Below, piece after piece: positions 40,209 through 52,700 of a DNA stretch of 64,000 nt. Both the position numbers and the translations under genes were made by a program. The notes beneath the pieces were generated by a model. The model was not told the origin of the DNA, did no database searches, and worked only from the letters and a program-made list of their open reading frames with translations. This DNA is from Auanema rhodensis (lineage: Eukaryota > Nematoda > Chromadorea > Rhabditida > Rhabditidae), in NCBI GenBank assembly GCA_964057225.1, contig OZ059900.1, positions 7,078,501 to 7,142,500 on the forward strand. Reading direction: 5' to 3'. Every line of letters begins with the position of its first letter. Positions within the stretch are counted from its first letter, which is position 1.

Positions 40209-40780
40209 AATACTCTTAGAGTTAACAAATAATTTAGGATCTACAGTTTCGACAGAAATGTAAAAAAACATTGAAATATCAGTAAATAGTTCACAATTTC
40301 TCCAGAATTTCAGAAACATTCACAGTTGATTACAGATATTCAGAGAAGAACTGATGAGAGAGTAGGTGAGAAAGTAATCAAGTGAGAGAGAGATGTATAG
40401 AGAGAGAGAGAGAGAGATGTATAGAGAGAGAGAGAGATTTTTTTATTTTTGAAACTAACCTGTAGAGGATCCGATCCACTGAATGTATGCGTTGTACCTA
40501 GAACATATCATTTAGACTAAGATGTTATATACACTCAATCTAAAATACAAATATACCAATATACCAATATCCAATCAATAACGCAAATACATTTCTTTTT
40601 CTGTCTTCCGATTTTTGCTATTTTCTACATTTCAAGTCATTAATTAGATCTCTTTGTTTCTCAGACCATGATTGTCTTAAACTTTTTTGATTTTTTAAAT
40701 GAATGTTGAGATGATATAGTTATATAGTTATTATTATTCAGTTGAGTTACAGTAAGTAAGATCGGAATTTCTTTGTGAAA

Positions 40781-41064
40781 TCTCTATATTACTAGATTCG
40801 AACTCTTTTAATCAAAATTTTTTTTAGTGTTCTGGAGAGAGGCAGTGTCTTATTTAGCTTTCAAATAAGTAAATTTCCTTGTTTTTGAACCCCCAGTTGT
40901 TTCAGGAATACGTAGAATCAAATATATAATTCCTGAATATGCAACAAAAATTGAAAAAATAAACAAAAAATCATAACACTTAGTTCAAAGCTACTATAAT
41001 TCTAATAATTTTAAAAAATTGGCTATAACAGAAAATATTGAGTAATATTAATCGATATTCATAT
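40781..41064. other. Spacer between the palindrome and the first helical gene
   Basis: Short AT-rich interval holding the 3' flank of the reverse-strand gene. Nothing else is seen. Confidence 0.4.
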
Positions 41065-42099
41065 TTAGTCTTCAATGTCGATAGTACAGATTTTGCGTTG
41101 ATTTCTTTCTTTGCCAAACATTCTCTGTTTAACAACTCTGATTTTGTCTCTTTCAATCTAAATATACCAGTAACCAATAGTAAACAAACAAGTTATTTAC
41201 AATGTCTTTTATAAAGTCCAGATCATCTTTGGAAAAGTTTATATTGTTTGCATAAATGTAGGGATTTTCTCGATGAGGAGCTTGCATAGAAATTTCAGCA
41301 AATTTGAGGTTCATCTTCAATTAAAAGGCAAACAAAGTTAAGAAAAAAATGTAACTAACAAACTCTCTAACTCTATAGAAGGTGAATGTACTAACATCTT
41401 TCCTTGAAAGCAATATCATTTTCTAAAGAATAATTTTCAATAAAGAATAAAAAATGTCTTGTACTTGAGTACGATCCGGGTTATCTCTAAGAATGCTCTA
41501 GAAAAATAATAATATTTTACAAAACAAATAGTTTCATCTTACCACATGATGTATCATTTCAAGAACCCTGTCAGTCGTTAATTTACTAGCAGGATCATCG
41601 TTATATTTCTAAAACCCCAGTCATCTGTCATTTGAAATAGCATAACATTATTCACCTTTTCATAACAGCGGCTAAAGATTCGGTCATTTTGTTTGTTAAT
41701 GGTAAAAATGTTCAAAGTTTCTTTCTTGATAGCACTTGAAATAACATTGCCGACTCTTCCTATGTCAGAGGATCTAGCTTTCAAGCACTCCGAAATTATA
41801 CTCATTGAATCTAGCATCTCCTCACACAATGAGTTCATTTTCAGCATTCGGTCGTTGATATTGAGATGACTAGGTGTTGCAAATCTCTCAGATTGGTCAC
41901 AAAAGGTCCAATGCTTGTATTCTTCAGTGTAAAAATCTTGTTCCTTCATTGTACGGAAATAGAACACACGTTCTTGTTCAACATTTCTATGTAAATTATT
42001 ATATTCATCTGACCGCTGTATAAATTCAGCTTCAAGTTCTTTCATATTTTTCACTGTGCGTGTGACTGAATCATAAGAATCATCATCGGTATTGTTCAT
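41065..42099 (-). CDS. Hypothetical helical protein (270 aa)
   Basis: Exons: 42099-41656, 41608-41543, 41497-41465, 41422-41360, 41314-41201, 41157-41065; 813 nt. The small introns (43-48 bp) keep frame throughout. The protein starts MNNTDDDSYDSVTRTVKNMK, is mainly helical with coiled-coil-like stretches (KELEAEFIQRSDEYNNLHRN), and ends in a basic segment KQRMFGKERNQRKICTIDIED. No signal peptide or membrane segment. No family recognised. An acceptor-like CTTTCCAG sits immediately before the ATG, which fits a 5' UTR exon or trans-splicing. It shares strand with the helical gene 858 bp upstream. The gene structure is convincing; the function is unknown. Confidence 0.7.
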
Positions 42100-42956
42100 C
42101 TGGAAAGTAGTCCGACGGTATTACTATAATGAATTATTCTTAATTTAATAAAATAACAAATTAGCAGAAATATGAGATATGAGATATTAACAAGATCAAT
42201 CGATAATATTTTGTTGGATTTTGTATTTTTCCCTAAGACAATTTCCCGCGTAGCAATAGAGCACATATTCAATCTGATTAATCTGTACTACAGTAATCTG
42301 CTACAGTTCCTTTTAGATATGGAGCACAAATGTTATTCGTAAATAATTAAGATCATAAATGAAGAATCTATTATAGTAAAAAAATTTCTGAACAAAATTA
42401 CTAGTACTGGTTGAGAGATGCACGGATGTCAAAATCTATTATCCTTTTTTTCTGCAGTTTCAACCTACGTGGTGTAGTCTTCTATTCTTTCTTGAATGTG
42501 CCAGCTATAAAACATATTTAGCCCAATTCTCTCTTCTGATGGGGTCTGCTTTTTCTTCCTATTGTTTTATGTTGCCTGCTTCTTTAATACGTATTTGAAC
42601 CTCTGTGTTCTCTTGGTCTTATTTATCGTGATCAATATTCAGTATTTCAAATGTCAATGCTCCTCTTTTCTGATACTGATACGAAAGCTGTTTTACAAAA
42701 ATAAATAATTGATTCTGAAACTTTAGTTTTGTCTTGATAAATAATTATTGATAAGAATGAAGATATTCTATATGCAACAATGCCAAAAAAACAAGACAAA
42801 AAAAATTTTATTGATATGCGATGCAATTTACAAAGAAAAATATTAAAGGTACATGTAAGATATCAATAATCACAATTCAGCTTTCTTCTCATCGAAGTTC
42901 TCACAATTTCTCAGACTTAAAGATAGTATAATGTTGATCAAAGAAAAAAAAACTCA
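42100..42956. other. Spacer between the two helical genes
   Basis: 857 bp, AT-rich, with no convincing exon. A GC-richer stretch near 42430-42520 could be regulatory but shows no recognisable element. Confidence 0.4.
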
Positions 42957-43549
42957 CTAAGTTGATTTCATAATTCCTCTCATTCGTTGAAAATATTTTT
43001 TGGTATACTTGAACTCCAGTATCATACCATCAGGGATAGGCAAATTCGCTTTTACATGTTTCTCAACTTGATTACAAATGAATTTCATATATTCAGAAAT
43101 GAGAGAATAGAGTTTACGATACTCATTTTGAATCAAATAATTGAATCTCTCCTCCTCATTCATATGTTCCGTATGTACTTGCATTAAAAATCGAATTTGG
43201 CCAATTGTTTGTCTTAGTTTAATTGAATCACTACAAGCTAGATTGCTTGAGCGTAGATCTGATATCACGTCATCTTCCTTGGCTGTCAATTTGGCATTGC
43301 CATCATTCAGTTCCTTCGCGAATGCTGGGAAAAGATTACGGAGACAATGAAGTCGTTTCTCACGATCAATTTTGTGAGCTTTAATTCGATCTATTTCCAT
43401 CATTTGTTCATCAACTTGTTTAGTCTGTGAGTTTTCATAAACTTCTTCTTCCATTTGAAAAAAATCAAAATTCCCGTAAAAAGGTACATCCTGAACAAGT
43501 CATTAACACCTATTAAATGTACAAATATGAAACAAACCAAATCAGACAT
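42957..43549 (-). CDS. Hypothetical helical protein (181 aa)
   Basis: Two exons, 43549-43538 (12 nt, MSDL) and 43490-42957; 546 nt. The 47-bp intron runs from GTTTGT to TTGTTCAG. The protein begins MSDLDVPFYGNFDFFQ, then is almost all helix: RIKAHKIDREKRLHCLRNLF, RQTIGQIRFLMQVHTEHMN, EYRKLYSLISEYMKFICNQV, with a basic end KYTKKYFQRMRGIMKST. No family recognised. If the mini-exon is wrong, translation would start at MEEEVYENS inside exon 2. High helix content without heptads strong enough to name a coiled-coil family; it could be a fast-evolving structural or complex subunit. Confidence 0.65.
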
Positions 43550-44411
43550 TTTGGGAGGTTTGCAACAATGAATCAAAATTGATATTAACTATAAAAATAA
43601 ATATACACGTAGTAAATATATGCTATATAAATAGAACAAAGAGAACAACAACACAAATAACAACCAATGAATTTATAATTTTCTCAAGATGTAAAAGACT
43701 AATAAAGTCGTTCAAATTCATAAACGCTAATAAAGTCGTTGATTGGTCCCGCTTATTCCGACAAAGTGAACATGATATATTACAAGTTTGCTTACCGCCA
43801 AGAATCGCGTACGTGAGTAACTGTAACGTAATCCAATTACCGTACTACTGTTTTTTAGTAAAAAATAGTAATAAGAACAATTTGAAGTAATACTGATATT
43901 GTAGCATAAGTCCATAAATCTATTCAAATTGAAATTTTCCAAAAATATAAATGTTGAAAGATTAGATCCAACTATAAGTTATTCAAGAAGAAAATGTTGA
44001 ATAAAAATAACAGGTTTTAACTAAATAACTCACCAAGAACTGATTATATTTTCAAAAAAATCAAAGATAAAAATTTTTCTTGAATTTTTTAAAGTTCTCT
44101 TTGAACTGCTCTCTTTGTTCATGCCATACAATTTCATTGTCCTGTCTTCTACTGACCTACTGTCATTGCTTCGTTTCGAAAGTCTAACTTTGCATTTTTT
44201 CAATTCTCATTGAAACAGTATTAATCAGATGTTTGCAAGCCCGATACGTATACAATTCAAGCTATTTATTCCATGAAGTTCTTGTTTGTTCATGTTAAAT
44301 TAATCAATACAAAAATGTAGGCAATTTACATTCTGTTTATTTAACGGTACGAAAATTTAAAAATAATAACTTTACCAACATCTATATAACAACTATTATT
44401 ACAATGTATAT
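43550..44411. other. Intergenic region between a helical gene and mtnB
   Basis: Contains the upstream region of the 181-aa gene, with CCAAT-type pentamers near 43741 and 43832, and the 3' flank of mtnB. A 103-codon + frame at 43579-43890 and an opposite 71-codon frame overlap and look like chance frames. Confidence 0.4.
44337..44342 (-). other. Polyadenylation signal AATAAA for mtnB
   Basis: AATAAA on the reverse strand about 70 bases past the mtnB stop; canonical hexamer at a normal distance. Confidence 0.5.
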
Positions 44412-45385
44412 TCAGCATTGACTCCTGGTTTTTTTCATTTCCACCGACAATTCTAACAAATATTCTATGCATTCCGTCCTGAAATATCTTAATAAAACAA
44501 AATAAATATCTCAGAACTCTTTACATAATCTTTGTTTCTTCCCATGACGGTCCCCAGACAAATAATCCGTGATTCCTTACGAGAACTGCACAAGTTCGAG
44601 GAGATTCATCCAACATTTTTTCTATTCCGGGCTGAAATGTGTATTTGAAATCAGAATGTTCCTCTGGCTAATCAACTTTCAGCTGAGATTCGCTTGGCAT
44701 GTTATCTATTATAGGGATTGATAATGTGTCAGTGTTTGTAAGCATTTTCCCTGTGAATGGGTCCCAAATACCTAAAATAGTCTAAATGAACATACAAGAA
44801 AAAATTAAAGATTAGAAACCTTTTAAATATTCTTGATCGGAGATCTCAAAAACATTTCCATCTGTTAGTTGTGTTATAAGATTTGCAGCTATAGAATGCG
44901 TATGAATAACACATGCACAACCTGTTATAAATCATCAATATCAGCCACACATTGAATTTGAAACCTGTGCCATTCATCAGTAAAGTAAAAATTACAGCAC
45001 AAGATGAAACGGTAATTTTAGGATTTTCTGCTGACTGTACAAGAGATTTATTTGTTACATTGTAAATGAAAATGTCCTCCCTAAATATTTTTTTATAGTT
45101 CGAAATAAAACGATAAAAATACTTTTTTAATCTTTCCTTCTGTAATGCAGATGGCGAAACATATAAAAGATCATCCACTAAGCATCCCATTGCCCCTCCT
45201 GATCCTTTCATCCATCCTAACGAGTAGAACTGTTTCATTAATGAAACGAAAAGCTCTAGGTTCATTTCCTGAAATTGTCTTTTTGAATTAAAAAAAAAAT
45301 TTTTTTTTGTTAATACCTCATGCTTACTGGAATCCGCATAGCTGGAGAGTCCTTTGAAATTTGAATCATTCAACAAATCTGACAT
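44412..45385 (-). CDS. mtnB: Methylthioribulose-1-phosphate dehydratase (MtnB / APIP)
   Basis: Cytosolic zinc enzyme of the methionine salvage pathway; dehydrates 5-methylthioribulose-1-phosphate. Exons: 45385-45317, 45268-45123, 45080-44965, 44921-44820, 44771-44677, 44631-44525, 44478-44412; 702 nt, 233 aa (human APIP 242). It shows [15 protein letters not shown] (the class II aldolase-like start), [20 protein letters not shown], the zinc ligands H117 and H119 in CVIHTHS, E141 at the position of the catalytic glutamate (QEYLKG), and third ligand H197 in [12 protein letters not shown]. The C terminus [16 protein letters not shown] matches the family end. The start chosen is the first in-frame ATG; the frame extends upstream without another. 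For exon 5, an earlier AG would bring a stop, so the later ATTTTAG acceptor is used. Complete and probably functional. Confidence 0.93.
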
Positions 45386-46768
45386 TTTATTTTTAAGTTC
45401 CTTTTCTGAATTTAAAATTGTATTAGATACAGTACATTTGATAAACACATTTTCAATAACACGAAACTCTATAAACCGTTTAAAAAGCGTTATATATTAA
45501 CTTCGATATGAACTGCTCTTTTAAAACTTTAATTATATACGAAAAAAGGTGAGTTATAGCCGTTTATTGCAAAATAAATGTTCAACGCGCAGTTAATTAT
45601 GAAAAAGTTCAGAAAGAAAATCCATATCCCAGTAACAAGTTTATAATCAATAAATGATTTGTTAGTTAGATGTATTTGGTATTTAGAGATCACATATTTA
45701 ATTCAGCTGAAATCAATATGAAAGTTTTCATATCTGATCAAAGGATGAATACAACAATCGATTAAATCCCATTTCATCCATTCACACAGCTGTGTTGATA
45801 CAAATAAATATATTATATAGCATTAACAATAATATGACAATTATTTATATATATTTGAAACATAATTTATAAAGAATTTTTTCATTTACTTCCAATATAA
45901 TACAAAGCTTTTGCAATACAATTTCAATAATAATTATGTGACCAGATTAGACTCATGTTTTGAAATCAATAAGTTTTACTAATGGGTTGGAAAAAAATAA
46001 AACATTGCTGTTTCTTTTGGAACATTTTGGTGAAAATGGTTTAGAAAATTTTGACATGAACAGTGACTTTAGTCCTTGATTTCCAGAAATCGAAACTTTG
46101 TGCTCAAAAGTATATTTCGATTAAAAATAAGATAATTAAGAGTGCATCATTCAGTGACTTTAGTATTAGAAAAGCATATACAAAAAGCATTACTATTCAC
46201 AGAATGAAACAATCATGACAACGAGTGCGTAAAAGGGAAAAGTTCCTTAAATTCAATTGACCATGCAATCTCGGCATTATATTTTAATATGAATACTCGA
46301 GAATTTGTCAGTTGTTAGCTTGAACAAAGGATAGTGCGGACTCTATGTGCAATTAATAATCAAATTTTGATAAAAAAAATATAGATAAGACTATAATTAA
46401 ATCAATACAACGAATTATAATAATAATAGTGTTAATTATGGTTATAATTATACCTGAAACGTATATATATTTATAAATATATACATACAAACCATCTTTT
46501 CCATTTCTATGTATATTAAAGCGTTAACATAACATGCTTAACTCCTGGAACTATTAATAATTTTTTATAAGAATAACTTGGAGAACAAAATGAGTGCTAT
46601 TTTATACTTAAATATACGTTGACCGGAATATAAAGGGGTCGTGTCGAGGGATAAGATGAATAAGAGAAGATAAAGAAAAAATGAATAAAGGAGGATCTAT
46701 TTGACTAGAATATACAAGCAACCACAGGATAATTGTCCGATTCCCATTCCTCTCCCTTAAATTTTTGT
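45386..46768. other. Intergenic region between mtnB and the RhoGEF gene
   Basis: 1.4 kb of AT-rich sequence with no supported exon. Both neighbours are on the reverse strand, so it combines the RhoGEF 3' flank and the mtnB promoter. Confidence 0.45.
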
Positions 46769-49700
46769 TTAACGATTTCTTTTAGTGACAAGTCGACGTT
46801 CAGATTGGTCAACGTCAATAAGCGTTTCTTCACTAACTGACCGATCTGTTGGACAATGATCAGCCAATTCCTTGAAAAAAAAACATAAATGGCATCTTTG
46901 TTATGAAACCTTACCTTATAATGATGCAGCTGCTGTTTGATTGTGCTAATTTCATTTTGTTGATCTTGGACCACTTGCATAAGCGCTTTTAAATGGTTCA
47001 TGAGAGGTGCGGCAACTGCAGTCAACTAAAAAATAGCATTACAGCATGTAAATAGTTTATGTGAAAAGTTACTTCTGAACATGATACTGTTGGTTCATTT
47101 GGTGGAGGACCTTGATTTTCAGCTTCTCTTTTCTTGTATTGATTGATTCCTAATATTAACAATTAATTGATAATAACATGAATTGCTGATATTCACCATT
47201 GTTAATACTATCCAATAAACGATTTCCATGCACTATTGCAGACATTGCTAACTCTTTGCCATTTTTCTGTTTCAAATCAACAACGCTGAGACCGCTCAGC
47301 AACTCATTCAATTTTTCAAGCTCTTCAGTTTTCCCTTGCTGAGTGCCAGGTAACATTTGCGCAAGTATCGCTTGCTTGGACAGCAACGCCTTCAAATGAG
47401 TTCTTTAATTTTGATAAATAATAGAGAAACATACTTGGAAAATTACTTCATCACTCCGCTTTAATCGTTCTGATAATGTCATGACAGGCTCGGCGTGTTC
47501 GAGTGCTGTTGGTTGATGAATAATGATTTCTGATGCGTTGACAAGTTGAGGATGTGTTAATACATGCACTTTATCCGAATCATCCATGCTGTTAGCTGTT
47601 CGAACACCCAAATCAAACATGTATTGACTGTAAAAATATTAAAATTATTATTGAAACTTCTGTCTTCCTTACTCTCCAGCGTGAATTCTTAACTTTTTAT
47701 CGTGTTCAATCTGTTCAGATAGTATTCGGAACCATCTGAAAAATATTGCTAATTAATGTGGGGGAGAGGTAAAATTACGTTTTGCGTTCTGTTGCTGTAG
47801 GAGCTACTAATTCGAAAATTTGAGCACCAAACTGACTATTGTGGACTAAAAAAAAGGATCGTTTATCATTTGCCTTTTCCTTAGCAATCAGTGGAGCCAA
47901 TGGTAAAATTGGAGACCATTTTGTTTCTTTTGAAGGCTCCAGGAACTGAAATTACTTTTTTTTCAAATAAAAAACCAATATTACGTACTTTAAGAAGTAA
48001 TTTTGTGCCATCGCTGTGTCTAGTCATCATGACTAACATGGTCTCCAGCAGGACAACATGAAGTTCAGTAATTTTTCCACGGTTGAAACGGCAAGATAAT
48101 GGTCCCTCATGTACTAATTGATGTCTAAAAATAAGCTCTAAATTTGAACATTAGCCATATGTGACGTACTTGGATAAGTCCAGATATGAATAATCGTGAC
48201 TACCAAATTCTTTATCAAACGGTGTTGTATCGACGCGTGATTGAAGTTCTTGTAGCCTGCGCAGATTTTCGGCATTTCTCTTGGCAGAATTAACAGCCAT
48301 TAATATTTTTTTGGCAGCCGCGATTGCTCGTTGTATACAGTCGGATTCCTAAAAACTGGCCGAATGAACAAAACATATTTTTTCTCTGTGAACTGACATC
48401 ACTAGGCTCTTGGGTATATTTGGCAATTCCTTCGAGTAGTAGCGGGTATTTAACTAGGCGCTGCATTTCTACAGGAAGCATATCTTTTAATTGTAGTTTG
48501 CGACATATATTAAATGATTCTGCTACCATCAGAAAACGTACGAGCTTATCTTCGCGGTCTTTTTTGTTTCTGCGATACAGTATTGAAGTGGGTTATTTTT
48601 ATAATGACTTACTCCAATTTAGATCGAAGTAGCTGCAACGCATGCTGCTGGTGCTGGCAGAAAGCTGATGTAACCTGAATTTTTCTCTGATTTGTTTTTT
48701 TACAATTGCTCTAACCTGCATGAGCTTTTCACCATCTTCTCCATCAAAAATACTTTCTAGCAGAGGCCCAATAGAGCCATATAAACCATTGAGATTCGGA
48801 TCACGTTTAAACTAAAATGTCAAAAACTTTTTTTGGTTATAACTTATATTTGAATACCATTGTTAGAGCTTCCAACATTTTGTCATTGATACTTGAATGA
48901 ACTTGGATAACCTCTTCAAGATTTGAAAAAATCAATTGAGCCATTTCAGTAGAAATTATATTTTGTGACATCATTGGACGATAAAACACTTTCCAAAGAA
49001 TTTTCAAATTTCGAAGATGAGTTCTTTCAGTATGGAAAAGCTCATTAATAAAATCTTGACGCTTCTTTTCTTTAGGTTTCAAAAGTTTAACAACATCCCA
49101 TCCCAAAAGAGATTCTAGCGCAGGAGTCTCAGTTTCGACCAACATATCAACGTCATTGTCATCTAACATACGTTTCACAACGCGACGGAACTGAAAAAAG
49201 ATTATTCATTTTCGAAATCGTTAAAAAATACGTTACTTCCATATCTGTTGTACTAGAATGTGAAACACTTGAGCTGATACTCTCTAAGTCCATAGGCACT
49301 CGGGTCGTTTCAATAATTCTAAAAAACATCTGTCAGCTGTTAAACGAGCTCATTGCTCTTAACCTTGATTCAGAACGACCATCAACAGAACCAGCTACAC
49401 GATCTTCTTCGTCGTTTTCATCAGCAGGCAATAGGTCCATACCCCACCATGACTGATCACGTTTTGTTCTGTCTACTACTAACTTAGTAGAGCTACCTTG
49501 TGATGACTGAAATCGGAATTAAGTGAAAATTATCAATAATATTCAATTAAGATACCAATTGACTGCGTACGCTTTGAGATCGGCCGACAGTTGTCTTCTC
49601 GGTAACGTCAAGGCTACTGTCGTAAATAGTAGATTTGCTGGAGTCGTGACGAAGATCACTGTCAGACAGTTCAGATTTGGAAAGTAAACCAGGCTTTCGA

Positions 49701-52700
49701 GACTGGAACAGGCGTAAACATGACAGTTTGAACGGCATTTGACGGAATTTACCTTCGTAGTTTTATTTTTCTGTGTTGCTGGGTAACACGCATCACTAAG
49801 GGCGGATGTGCACATTAAATGTATTTTAACGTCGCAATCTATGTAGAAACAATTTAAAAACTGGTAAGCATCAGTTCGAATTATTAATATTCTCTATTAT
49901 TCCATGGTTACTTCTTTTTGGTTTACATTTCACAGCTTTTCCATGGTGATTTTGTATGCTTAAAATGAGAAAAAAACTTACTGGTACAGAAATAAACCCA
50001 TGGTTGCATTCCCCATACTGCATCACGACAATGGTAACAGTAATGAACTGTGTTCACGGTGTGTATTTGAAATATATGTCCTTTTACCTGAAAAAAAAGT
50101 TTTGCATTAAAGAGATATAACCCATTATAAAAGAGTCCTCACTTGAATCTTTGTCTTCGCAAAACCAGGTGGCTTACGCGGTTTTCCCGCCCGCTCCTTT
50201 TGCAAGAATTGTGGACATCTGTCAAGCAGTTTTTCCCAAGCAGATGTGGATGGCTTGCCCAAAAGAATCTAAATATATTTGAGTTTGGTTTGGAGATTCA
50301 CCACAGGTAATATGCTCACTCGAACTATTGTCGCTAAGCTAGCAGCAATTGATTGATGTCTAGCACTACAGGTCTCGAGATCCGGTGTTACCATGTTTTC
50401 CAGAGAACGAAAGATAAGTTGCTCACCAACCTGGAACACATGGGCATGTATATACATAGAAATCTTACTTTATCTAAGCAAATCAATGCTTACCCTTGTT
50501 TCCATTGCTTTATCATCTCTCACAAGATAAGCTAGCTGATTAACATCCACCACCATACCAACATCTAAATCCGGAAAGATTTAGTATTATTCCAAATAGA
50601 TCAGATAATAAGATCAAAGTAAAGCTTACCTGATTGTCTAGCCTCCCGAAACTCTTGCAAATCTTCATTAATATTTTGAACAGCTCTCTGTCGCCCAGGA
50701 ACAAAGGATCGCTTTAGCATTGTCACATCTGATTCAGACGTTTGCTCAGTAGTCATTGCCAATATCTAATAAATACGATATATCATGTCTCAATCCCAGT
50801 CAAGTACAAACGATTACTTTATCAATTGGCTGAATGATATTTTGATCAGTGTTTGGAATTGACATAGGGGAATTAGGTACAATGAAAGTGGTAAAGATTT
50901 CAAATGCCCATCGTCTGAAATCTCTGGTCGAGCCGTCGATCGTCTGGTATGTGTCCGTAATAAGATAATAGAACTGAAAATAAGTTAGACTTGATTACAG
51001 CAAATATATTACTTAATGTTTTCGAAAATTTCCAAATAAAATGGAGAAATAATTTGAACAAATATAATTATAAGGCTAATTTTCCAAATATACACAATGC
51101 TTTAGGATTTTGTGAAAAGAACGGATCTATGACTTTCTTAATGTCGTTCATGATATGAGCTTTAAATATTTGTATAAATAGGAAAAAAGATAATATACCA
51201 ATATCAAGTCAACATGAAAAACATTTCACTCTCTCAATCTAATAATCGCTTGAACTTATAACACATTGAATCTATCTTTTTATATAATGAACGAGTAAAT
51301 AACTTACTAAGCTACTTGGGTTCTTATTCATTAGCAAATATTTTATGAAGACAGCCAAATGAGCTGGATGTGTCTTGAGACTAGACAGATTGGAGAAAGG
51401 ATCAGAGCGCTCTTTCTGAAATTGTGTATATGAAAACTACAATTGAATTTTAATAAAAAATAAACACAAAAACATGAAAATTTAATTTATTAGCAATTTC
51501 ATTCTTTGTTTTTTCCAACAATAAAGAATTTTCTGACAGAATTGTTTTATTGAAAAGTATAAATCATTTACTTACCCCCATCCAAGATTCGTCATCCATA
51601 TCTTTTATTTTGCCAAAATGTTTCAAATGATCATCGACTCCCTATAAATTAATGTTTTAGCTTCTAACAAGTGAAACTGTTATAAAAATTAAATATATAA
51701 GAAGAAAAAAGATAAGCATTTTCGAAAAATCTTTAAAACTTCTCAAAAAAATTCAGTTCATTCAGAATAATTCGAGTTAAAAAAAAGTAATAATGAACTT
51801 GCTACACAACCTCAGTATGCTTTCGTGGTGTGTCGTCCGATAGAGCTACCAAATCTCTACGCCGTTTCTTCCAGTCATCAGATAACTAAATAAAGCAAGA
51901 CATGCTGATGTCGTAATGATTTGAGTCAAAGCCGATGGTTCAGACGTTTGACCCAATTAAGATTGAAAAAGTTTCTTACATGTTGGAGTTCACCGGAATC
52001 AACACTAGAATCTGCCGTTGTCATGCCAGTGGCAGGACTAGCAACACTACCAGATGATCCAAGCGCCGCTGTCGAAGCGTTACCAGCGACCTCGCCTTTA
52101 TTACCAATAATGCAAATAGGTGTTTTTCCTAGCAGGGTGAGCACAACATTTTGACCACCTCAAAAATTATAATAGAATTCATCATACAAAGGGAAATTAA
52201 AAAAAACTGAGACAACAAGATTCAACAACTTAACACAACTAAATATGGTTTGAAAATAAAATCTAGCAAGTTATGAGATATGCAAAAAAAATTTTTTTAA
52301 GTTGGCCAAAGAGTGGGTTGGGGGTGAAGATTCAATTTGGAGCGAATCAAGTCTAAAATGAAACTTTTTCTGGCGCCCAATCCGTATCATTAGTAGAGCA
52401 TAGAAAGAGGCAGTTCCGTTTAAATAGCTGAATAGCTTTTTTAGTATTGAAGCGTCGAAAGCATAATGTTAGCCACAATATATATATCTAGCGAGTTTCA
52501 AGCACAAACTTCTGAATCAGCAAAGAAGATGATAGATTAATGAGGACGAGTGAGTCGCCCTCAGCTGAATAATGCGATTCAAAGCAGTAAGTGGTACCCA
52601 AACATAACAAAAAGAAATGAAGTACCAACCAAGCACTAAGCTTCTAATCTTTGAACAAAATAAGAGATAAAGTCATTGAAAGAATTAGAAGAAGCTCATC

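Larger units (their letters stand above)
37356..40780. repeat. 3.4-kb imperfect palindrome (large inverted repeat)
   Basis: The left arm runs from 37356 inward and the right arm from 40780 inward. TTTCACAAAG at 37356 pairs with CTTTGTGAAA at 40771-40780, and identity continues across 37356-37436 / 40700-40780 and from 37777 / 40699 down to about 39159 / 39317. Only scattered mismatches are visible, such as one base in ACATTTCTGTC[T/G]AAAC. The inner 39160-39317 pairs more loosely, with a loop near 39224-39250. The left arm has 340 extra bases at 37437-37776. Both arms contain CT/GA microsatellites and a tRNA-like sequence. There is no transposase-like frame and no clear target-site duplication. 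A foldback element or an inverted segmental duplication would both fit. Confidence 0.93.

Noticed and set aside
37356-40780. Palindrome considered as a complete DNA transposon
   Set aside because: No transposase-like frame in either arm, no clear target-site duplication, and the flanking sequences differ. A non-autonomous foldback element remains possible.
43579-43942. Opposed 103- and 71-codon frames
   Set aside because: They overlap on opposite strands, have low-complexity starts and match nothing; the stretch is better read as the upstream region of the 181-aa gene.
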